DNA of 5,013 nt from Clostridia bacterium. GTDB lineage: Bacteria; Bacillota_A; Clostridia; Oscillospirales; CAG-272. This document shows, in pieces, positions 1-4,208 of the stretch. Where the stretch lies: assembly GCA_017462145.1 (NCBI GenBank), contig JAFTRT010000157.1, forward strand, positions 1 to 5,013. Direction: 5' to 3'. Both the position numbers and the translations under genes were made by a program. Under the pieces are notes generated by a model that saw nothing but the letters and a program-made list of their open reading frames with translations, was not told the DNA's origin and ran no database searches. Within the stretch, counting starts at the first letter, position 1. Each line of letters begins with the position of its first letter.

Positions 1-74
1 AGCACCGTCAACAGCTTATCGCTCTCGCCTACGTCGGTCTGACGGAGCACCAGCCCGTCTGCAACCAGTTTCAT
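1..74 (-). CDS. recO: DNA repair protein RecO, N-terminal fragment (runs off window)
   Basis: Only the first 24 codons are present. The peptide starts MKLVADGLVLR and continues through the GESDKLLTV segment, which matches the first beta strands of the RecO OB-fold, where most Firmicutes RecO proteins read G-x-V-L-R...GE-x-D-K-L-L. In the family, RecO works with RecR to load RecA onto SSB-coated single-stranded DNA during RecF-pathway gap repair. The ATG at 74-72 is preceded by an ideal AGGAGGT (80-86) six bases upstream, so the start is secure. The gene begins 26 bp after the era stop with no visible terminator, so it is probably the next gene of the same operon. era-recO is a common pairing in Firmicutes. 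The OB-fold core, alpha-helical domain and zinc-binding cysteines all lie outside the window. Confidence 0.9.
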   Translation of the reverse strand, partial: MKLVADGLVLRQTDVGESDKLLTV

Positions 75-100
75 GGCCTACCTCCTGTTTGTCAGATGGG

Positions 101-988
101 TCATTGCTCCTCACGGTAGCCGAAATTGCTCACCGTTCCCGCACTCTCACGCCAGTTTTCCTTGACCTTGACCCAAAGATTCAGATAAACCTTCACGCCA
201 AGCAGCTTCTCCAGATCCTCTCTGGCATAGCTTCCAATGAGCTTGAGAGATGCGCCTCCCTTGCCCACAATGATGCCCTTGTGAGAGGCCTTTTCGCAAA
301 AGATTTCCGCACGGATACGAACCAACGTGCCCTCGTCCTTGAACTCTTCAATGACGACGGCGGTTCCATGAGGAATCTCCTGATTGAGCGTACGCAAGAT
401 TTTTTCCCGAATGATCTCGGCAGCCATCTGCCGTTCAGGCTGATCGGTGACCATATCCTCAGGGAAGAACCAAGGAGACTCCGACAAAAAGGCAGAACAT
501 TCCTCCAGCAGCTCGTCCACGTTCTTGCCGTTTTTGGCACAGATCGGAACAAAGGCGGTAAAAGAATGGAGATCCGCATAACGCTGAATGGTCTCTGCCA
601 GCTCTTCTCTGCGATACTGGTCGATCTTATTGAGTGCCAAAATGGCGGGAATTCCGCTTTTTTTCAAGTAGGCAATCACCGATTCCTCCACCTTGGAGGG
701 CTCCTTCCCCGTATCGATCACCAACACCACCGCATCGGCCTCTCGCATGGTGGAATCAGCCGCCTTGACCATAAATTCACCCAAGCTGTTCTTGGGATTG
801 TGCATACCGGGAGTATCCAGGAAGACAAATTGATCCTCCCCCTTGGTGAGAATTCCCGTAATGCGATTTCGGGTCGTCTGAGGCTTATTGGACACAATGG
901 CTACCTTTTCCCCCAGCATTTGATTCAACAACGTGGATTTTCCCACGTTGGGGCGTCCTACAATGGCAATAAATCCCGTTCGCTTCAT
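101..988 (-). CDS. era: GTPase Era, 16S rRNA-binding ribosome assembly factor
   Basis: The protein is 295 aa, the usual Era length. Era is a GTPase that binds the 3' end of 16S rRNA and acts as a late checkpoint in 30S subunit assembly. The N-terminal G domain shows G1 GRPNVGKS (11-18), switch I PQTTR (36-40), G3 DTPG (58-61) and G4 NKID (120-123). The G5 loop reads ICAKNG (149-154), with Cys where Ser is commonest. The C-terminal KH domain carries the GIIVGKGG loop (238-245) and ends with the LNLWVKVKENW segment (269-279) typical of Era. The ATG at 988-986 was chosen because family proteins start just before the first beta strand. It overlaps the ybeY stop in an ATGA, and a GGGGGAG lies about 5 nt upstream. 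The reading frame stays open another 47 codons upstream, but those lie over ybeY and have no Era-like content. Translational coupling to ybeY is likely. Confidence 0.98.
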   Translation of the reverse strand: MKRTGFIAIVGRPNVGKSTLLNQMLGEKVAIVSNKPQTTRNRITGILTKGEDQFVFLDTPGMHNPKNSLGEFMVKAADSTMREADAVVLVIDTGKEPSKVEESVIAYLKKSGIPAILALNKIDQYRREELAETIQRYADLHSFTAFVPICAKNGKNVDELLEECSAFLSESPWFFPEDMVTDQPERQMAAEIIREKILRTLNQEIPHGTAVVIEEFKDEGTLVRIRAEIFCEKASHKGIIVGKGGASLKLIGSYAREDLEKLLGVKVYLNLWVKVKENWRESAGTVSNFGYREEQ

Positions 989-1491
989 ACCGTCTCCCCC
1001 GTCTGCTCGGAGGTGATCTCCAAGCCCATCTCCTTCAAAATGGCACGCTGACGGCTGCGCATCTCCCTGTCCTCTTCCTCGCTGTTCACGTGATCGTAGC
1101 CCAACAGATGGAGCATGGAATGAACGCACAGGAAAGCGGCCTCCCGCTCAAAGCTGTGGCCAAATTCCAATGCCTGTTCCTCTGCACGCTCCAAGGACAG
1201 CACGATGTCACCCAAGGCCACGCCGGGCTCGTCCGCAGGAGGCTCCTCGCCCCCCTCAAAATCGACAAGGGGAAAGGACAGCACGTCGGTCGGGCTGTCG
1301 ATTCCTCTGTACTCTTCATTCAAACGGCGAATGCCCTCGTTGTCGGTCAGGAGCACCGAAACCGTGCAATCGTTTTCAAATTGCTCGTAAGCAAGCGTGT
1401 GCACCACGGCACGGCGGATCAGCCGCTTGAGGCCGTAGGTAACGGTTTTTCCGTCCTGATTGTTTGCAAAATAAATCATGGTCTTTCCCAT
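985..1491 (-). CDS. ybeY: Endoribonuclease YbeY, 16S rRNA 3'-end maturation
   Basis: This is a 168-aa metal-dependent single-strand endoribonuclease of the UPF0054 family, needed for 16S rRNA 3'-end maturation and ribosome quality control. The signature HSMLHLLGYDH (124-134) supplies the three zinc-binding histidines H124, H128 and H134. The conserved substrate-channel segment is also present: N58-x-x-Y61-R62 followed by TDVLSFP (68-74) and LGDI (93-96). The acidic linker EGGEEPPADEP (79-89) looks like the usual variable loop. The ATG at 1491-1489 has an AAGGAGG seven bases upstream. The frame extends 65 codons further, but that part lies over phoH and is basic, low-complexity sequence, so the longer start is rejected. 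The gene is flanked by phoH (22-bp gap) and era (4-nt ATGA overlap). PhoH/YbeZ and Era are both known functional partners of YbeY, which strengthens the call. Confidence 0.97.
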   Translation of the reverse strand: MGKTMIYFANNQDGKTVTYGLKRLIRRAVVHTLAYEQFENDCTVSVLLTDNEGIRRLNEEYRGIDSPTDVLSFPLVDFEGGEEPPADEPGVALGDIVLSLERAEEQALEFGHSFEREAAFLCVHSMLHLLGYDHVNSEEEDREMRSRQRAILKEMGLEITSEQTGETV

Positions 1492-1498
1492 GGTATGT

Positions 1499-1505
1499 CC
1501 TCCTT
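1499..1505 (-). promoter_or_regulatory. Shine-Dalgarno of ybeY (AAGGAGG)
   Basis: On the minus strand AAGGAGG sits seven bases before the ATG at 1491. It decides the ybeY start against a long upstream in-frame extension. It falls in the short gap after the phoH stop at 1514, so ybeY can initiate on its own. Confidence 0.85.
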
Positions 1506-1513
1506 TTTTCCGC

Positions 1514-2551
1514 TCATTCGCCCTTTTGGGAGTGGCGGTAGGTCTGTTTTCGTTCTTCTCTCTTTTTCTCATTGGCCTTGGCCAGGCTTTGCTCGTGCTT
1601 TTCATAAGCCAAAATGATCTTCTGCACCAAGGGATGGCGTACCACATCCCGCTCGGTAAAGGAATGAACGGCAATATCATCCACACCGTCTAAGATCTTC
1701 ACCGCTACCGAAAGGCCGCTCTTTTGCCCGTAGGGAAGATCGGTCTGCGTCAGGTCGCCCGTGATGACCGCTTTGGAATGAAAGCCGAGACGAGTCAAAA
1801 ACATCTTCATCTGCTCGGGAGTGGCGTTTTGCGCCTCGTCCAAAATGATAAAGCTGTCATCCAAGGTCCGTCCCCGCATATAGGCCAAGGGAGCGATCTC
1901 AATGCTTCCCTTTTCCAAGTGCCGCTGATAATTTTCCGGCCCCATCATCTCGTAGATGGCATCATACAGCGGGCGGAGATAGGGGTCGATCTTGCTTTGC
2001 AGATCTCCCGGCAAAAAGCCAAGCTTTTCTCCCGCTTCAATGGCAGGACGGGAAAGAATGATCCGACTGACCTGCTTTTCCCGCAGAGCCCGTACCGCCA
2101 TGGCCACTGCCAAAAAGGTCTTGCCGGTACCCGCAGGGCCGATTCCAAACACCACCGTGTTTTTGGAAATGGCGTTCACGTATTGCCGCTGACCCACGGT
2201 CTTGGCCTTGATGGGCTTTCCTCTGGTGGTGATGCAGATGCATTCCTGCTTCATTCCGTCCAGTTCTCTTCCTTTGCCGTCCCGTACCATGGAAATGACG
2301 TATCCCACCTGTTGCTCGGTCAGGGTCTCGTTATAAGCGGCCATTTCCTTGAGATAGCCCATGGCATCTGCCGCCATGCGAACCTGCTCGGTCAGCTCTC
2401 CCGTGATGAGAACGGCATCCCCTTCCTCATCTCCCCGATTTCGGATGCGGACGTCGAACGCCTTTTCCACCATTCGCACGTTGATATCAAAGCTGCCGAA
2501 CAGCCGTGCGGTCAGCTCGGTGTGCTCGATCTTCACAATTGCTTGCTCCAT
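1514..2551 (-). CDS. phoH: PhoH family ATPase (PhoH-like / YbeZ)
   Basis: This 345-aa protein is a cytoplasmic P-loop ATPase of the PhoH/YbeZ type, thought to act as an RNA-remodelling partner of YbeY in rRNA maturation. The small N-terminal domain (about 1-75) resembles the KH-like region of this family. The ATPase core has Walker A GPAGTGKT (138-145), the LSRPAIEAGEKLGFLPGD segment (166-183), Walker B FIILDEAQN (234-242) and TGDLTQTDLP (264-273, sensor-like). All are characteristic and intact. The last 30 residues are Lys/Glu-rich and probably disordered. The ATG at 2551-2549 follows GGGAGGT (2555-2561) with a rather short three-base spacer; the in-frame upstream extension over yqfD is not PhoH-like. 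The first 65 bases overlap the 3' end of yqfD in another frame. The pgpH (7TM-HD) gene that follows phoH in Bacillus is absent; ybeY comes next. Confidence 0.96.
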   Translation of the reverse strand: MEQAIVKIEHTELTARLFGSFDINVRMVEKAFDVRIRNRGDEEGDAVLITGELTEQVRMAADAMGYLKEMAAYNETLTEQQVGYVISMVRDGKGRELDGMKQECICITTRGKPIKAKTVGQRQYVNAISKNTVVFGIGPAGTGKTFLAVAMAVRALREKQVSRIILSRPAIEAGEKLGFLPGDLQSKIDPYLRPLYDAIYEMMGPENYQRHLEKGSIEIAPLAYMRGRTLDDSFIILDEAQNATPEQMKMFLTRLGFHSKAVITGDLTQTDLPYGQKSGLSVAVKILDGVDDIAVHSFTERDVVRHPLVQKIILAYEKHEQSLAKANEKKREERKQTYRHSQKGE

Positions 2552-3773
2552 AAGACCTCCCTCTGCGTGCCGTTCCTGTTGCAAACGGCACGCCCTCCAG
2601 CGGTATCTCCCGCACGGCGGCAATATCCTCGATATAGGTGGCATGCATCCGCAAACGGTACACACCCTCACCGATCTCCGCCCAAGTTTCAAAGGACAAC
2701 AGCTCCGCCCCCTCGGTCTCACGCTCGCTCAACAAGCCAAGACGGTAACGGGCAAGGGCGGCCGCCTCTGCCTCGGTCCGTTCGGCCTGTACGGTCTCAT
2801 ACTCCAGATAGCGAACCGTCCGGATGCCAACAGGCAGATCCTCTCCTTCAAACACGCTGAAATACTCTGTTGTGTCTATTGTATCACAACTCCCATACAA
2901 ATTTCCACACTTTCCAAAAAATTTTACTTCTTTTTCAAAGAAAATAAAATATTTTTCGGTAAAAATGCGTCCCGTATAGACTTTTTTCTCATATTGAAGA
3001 GGGATTTTCACCTCCAAGCTTCTGGCCGTCTCGGCAAAGACCTTCCCCTTGGCCACCGTGTAGCGAAAGCCGTCGGTCTCGCTTCCGTAGAGTCCCCCCA
3101 CCAAAAGCTGGCCCTCGGACACCGTGTCGCCCGCCATCACCGCCGCATTGCCCCGAACCTCCTCCATCCAAAGGATCTGCCCATCTCGCTCGGCCACCAA
3201 ATTGGCGGCGGCCATGGGCGGCTCGGCCTCAAGGATGGGAGCGGTCTCCCTCAGTTCCACCTGTGCCACCGTACCGATGATATTGATGCTCAGCCAGGAA
3301 ACGTCATCCGACAGGATCATAACCCGATTCTCAATGGTTGCCGTATCCACCGCCGACCGCCACAGTCCCGTGCGAAGCCCGCATTCCGACAAAAGATCCC
3401 GTACCTCCTGCTCTCGCAAGCGCACACAGCCATCGATGCGAATATCCCAAAGCACGCCGCTGAAGACAAACAGCAACAACGCAAAGCACAACGCTCCCAC
3501 CGGTCGCCCCGGACGTTTTCCCAGTGCACAAAGCCATGTCCACAACCCGCCCCGTTCAATTTCCTCAAAAGGGATCTCGGCAGAACGCAAGAGCCCGAGC
3601 AACCGCCGTGCCGTCAGCTCGGATACGCAAAAGCGCAGTCGTCCCTCTTCCCTCGCTTTGGGATCCTCCGCCTCCCGATAGACCAAACCGTAGTCGGCAC
3701 ACAGATTCAAAAAAGCCGCTCCCGCATCCTTCGGGATTTCCAACGTGCGGTATCCGCTGACAAAAAACGTCAT
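2487..3773 (-). CDS. yqfD: Sporulation membrane protein YqfD
   Basis: The product is 428 aa, slightly longer than the roughly 390-400 aa usual for YqfD. This family is expressed under sigma-E in the mother cell in Bacillus and is needed for efficient spore formation; its biochemical role is not settled. An N-terminal cytoplasmic domain (1-85) precedes one membrane helix (about 92-109, ALCFALLLFVFSGVLW), with a large soluble domain behind it. The motifs FFVSGY (3-8), LSINIIGTVAQVELRE (161-176), the EVRGNAAVMAGDTVSEGQLLVGG region (205-227) and NLYGSCD (291-297) fit the family. The ATG at 3773 overlaps the yqfC stop as ATGA, preceded by purine-rich AGGGGAGAGGGG. Residues from about 391 onward form a C-terminal tail past the expected end (EDIAAVREI), and the last 21 or so are encoded over phoH. 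Residues 262-305 are unusually AT-rich at the DNA level. Single-pass topology is my inference. Confidence 0.93.
   Translation of the reverse strand: MTFFVSGYRTLEIPKDAGAAFLNLCADYGLVYREAEDPKAREEGRLRFCVSELTARRLLGLLRSAEIPFEEIERGGLWTWLCALGKRPGRPVGALCFALLLFVFSGVLWDIRIDGCVRLREQEVRDLLSECGLRTGLWRSAVDTATIENRVMILSDDVSWLSINIIGTVAQVELRETAPILEAEPPMAAANLVAERDGQILWMEEVRGNAAVMAGDTVSEGQLLVGGLYGSETDGFRYTVAKGKVFAETARSLEVKIPLQYEKKVYTGRIFTEKYFIFFEKEVKFFGKCGNLYGSCDTIDTTEYFSVFEGEDLPVGIRTVRYLEYETVQAERTEAEAAALARYRLGLLSERETEGAELLSFETWAEIGEGVYRLRMHATYIEDIAAVREIPLEGVPFATGTARRGRSYGASNCEDRAHRADRTAVRQL
2555..2561 (-). promoter_or_regulatory. Shine-Dalgarno of phoH (GGGAGGT), close spacing, behind a hairpin
   Basis: GGGAGGT on the minus strand ends three bases before the phoH ATG, closer than the optimum. 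It lies inside the yqfD reading frame and is only three bases downstream of a strong hairpin. The site fixes the phoH start where no other good candidate exists. Confidence 0.7.
2565..2593 (-). repeat. Perfect 10-bp inverted repeat just upstream of the phoH ribosome binding site
   Basis: The arms at 2584-2593 (GCGTGCCGTT read on the minus strand) and 2565-2574 (AACGGCACGC) are perfectly complementary around a 9-nt loop. In the mRNA this would form a GC-rich hairpin within the last part of yqfD, ending three bases before the phoH Shine-Dalgarno. No T-tract follows, so it is not an intrinsic terminator. It could modulate phoH initiation, act as an mRNA processing site, or be incidental. Confidence 0.6.
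2878..2907 (-). promoter_or_regulatory. Candidate internal sigma-A-type promoter in the AT-rich island of yqfD
   Basis: On the minus strand TGGAAA (2902-2907) is followed after 18 bp by TACAAT (2878-2883) with an extended -10 TGA directly before it. It lies in a strikingly AT-rich stretch of an otherwise GC-rich gene and points toward phoH, ybeY and era. It could supply vegetative expression of those housekeeping genes. The -35 matches only four of six positions, and AT-rich DNA gives such matches by chance, so this is tentative. Confidence 0.25.
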
Positions 3774-4111
3774 GACCCCTCTCCCCTTTCCATCTCAAAG
3801 GACACCTGACAAATGGTTCCCTCCACACTCACCGCCCCTAAATAGTAAGAGGTGCACAACAGCCGTTCCCCAAAAATACAAAGACAGCCGTGGGGCAAGG
3901 CGATGCGCACCTCGGTGGGAGAATACAGCAGAATCTTGCCACCGCCCCGCAGGGTCAGCAGGTGACGATCCCGAAGCTCCAACAGCGTTCCCCCCGGAAG
4001 CAGATCGGGAGAAAGCCCCATGTTGCGGCACATCCGCTCTCGTAAAGAGGGTTTGGAGGGAGTGGTGCCGTCTGCGGCACCGAGCGATGCTTCGCTCCGC
4101 CTTTTTTTCAT
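3770..4111 (-). CDS. yqfC: Sporulation protein YqfC
   Basis: This is a 113-aa protein of the YqfC family, a small beta-rich sporulation protein made under sigma-E in Bacillus and almost always found just before yqfD. The conserved core is LSPDLLPGGTLLELRDRHLL (33-52), then LLYSPTEVRIAL (61-72), CLCIFGERL (76-84) and VEGTICQVSF (96-105). These correspond to the L-P-x-D and S-x-x-E-V-R segments of the family. The first 25 or so residues (MKKRRSEASLGAADG and onward) are extra compared with the roughly 93-aa Bacillus protein and are encoded by two adjacent palindromes. The chosen ATG at 4111 has AAAGGAG seven bases upstream. A shorter start at Met27 (ATG 4033-4031) would give a more usual length but has only a weak GAGAGCGG ahead of it. 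The stop overlaps the yqfD start (ATGA), so the two are probably translated together. Confidence 0.9.
   Translation of the reverse strand: MKKRRSEASLGAADGTTPSKPSLRERMCRNMGLSPDLLPGGTLLELRDRHLLTLRGGGKILLYSPTEVRIALPHGCLCIFGERLLCTSYYLGAVSVEGTICQVSFEMERGEGS
4064..4081. repeat. 7-bp palindrome with 4-nt loop in the 5' part of yqfC
   Basis: GGTGCCG (4064-4070) and CGGCACC (4075-4081) are perfect inverted arms around TCTG. The palindrome encodes part of the atypical N-terminal extension of YqfC and directly abuts a second palindrome at 4082-4097. No T-tract follows on the minus strand. Confidence 0.55.
4082..4108 (+). terminator. Terminator-like hairpin plus T7 on the plus strand, inside the 5' end of yqfC
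   Basis: On the plus strand GAGCGA (4082-4087), loop TGCT, and TCGCTC (4092-4097) form a 6-bp stem, followed by CGCC and seven Ts (4102-4108). The stem is short and four bases separate it from the T-tract, so it would be a weak intrinsic terminator. It would act on transcripts running antisense through yqfD and yqfC, shielding the ylbJ-like gene. On the coding strand the Ts are simply the AAA codons after the yqfC ATG, so the resemblance may be accidental. Confidence 0.3.
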
Positions 4112-4118
4112 GGATACA

Positions 4119-4125
4119 CTCCTTT
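4119..4125 (-). promoter_or_regulatory. Shine-Dalgarno of yqfC (AAAGGAG)
   Basis: AAAGGAG on the minus strand lies seven bases before the ATG at 4111. This supports the longer 113-aa form of YqfC rather than an internal start at Met27. Confidence 0.8.
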
Positions 4126-4132
4126 CCGGTGG

Positions 4133-4161
4133 GTATAATCGGTCTGCGGATTCCGTAAACT
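4133..4161 (+). promoter_or_regulatory. Candidate sigma-E-like promoter for the ylbJ-like gene
   Basis: GTATAAT (4133-4139), a 14-bp spacer, and CGTAAACT (4154-4161) resemble the Bacillus sigma-E consensus (KMATATT, 14-15 bp, CATACAMT), with six of eight -10 positions matching. It lies about 48 bp upstream of the ylbJ-like ATG, a sensible distance. ylbJ is sigma-E-dependent in Bacillus, which supports the idea. The hexamer TATAAT at 4134-4139 could instead be a sigma-A -10, but I see no matching -35. Confidence 0.4.
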
Positions 4162-4186
4162 GTATCAACCTCACACGATTCTATCT
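4159..4186 (-). promoter_or_regulatory. Weak candidate sigma-E-like promoter for yqfC-yqfD
   Basis: Read on the minus strand, AGATAGA (4180-4186) has the core ATA of a sigma-E -35. After 13 bp comes GATACAGT (4159-4166), matching six of eight positions of CATACAMT. It would start transcription roughly 40 nt before the yqfC ATG. The -35 match is poor apart from ATA and the spacer is one base short, so the case rests mainly on the -10 and on the known regulation of yqfC. Confidence 0.3.
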
Positions 4187-4193
4187 TTATGCC

Positions 4194-4201
4194 AAAGGAG
4201 G
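4194..4201 (+). promoter_or_regulatory. Shine-Dalgarno of the ylbJ-like gene (AAAGGAGG)
   Basis: AAAGGAGG lies seven bases before the ATG at 4209. It sets the start of the plus-strand gene and confirms that this strand, not the long open frame opposite it, is coding. Confidence 0.85.
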
Positions 4202-4208
4202 CTCTGCC

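Noticed and set aside
89..1051. 320-codon open frame on the plus strand opposite era
   Set aside because: The minus strand here encodes a complete, motif-perfect Era. The plus-strand translation has no recognisable domain, and its start has no credible ribosome binding site, so it is a shadow frame.
989..1129. Longer era start, adding 47 residues over ybeY
   Set aside because: The added residues are not Era-like and the ATGA-overlapping start gives the normal family length.
1492..1513. Possible terminator between phoH and ybeY
   Set aside because: The gap is only 22 nt and holds the ybeY ribosome binding site, with no inverted repeat.
1492..1686. Longer ybeY start, adding 65 residues over phoH
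   Set aside because: The extension is not conserved-looking, and an ideal AAGGAGG precedes the internal ATG at 1491.
1724..2860. 378-codon plus-strand frame opposite phoH and the end of yqfD
   Set aside because: It spans the boundary of two well-supported minus-strand genes and its C-terminal half is low-complexity Pro/Arg/Ser sequence. No family resemblance.
2951..2966. ATTTTT-CGGT-AAAAAT inverted repeat in yqfD
   Set aside because: An A/T-only 6-bp stem in an AT-rich stretch is expected by chance and would be thermally weak.
2361..3809. 482-codon plus-strand frame opposite yqfD
   Set aside because: It is the longest open frame in the window but purely antisense to YqfD, is rich in Arg/Ser/Pro/His, and crosses three genes. 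Codon composition of the real gene explains its openness.
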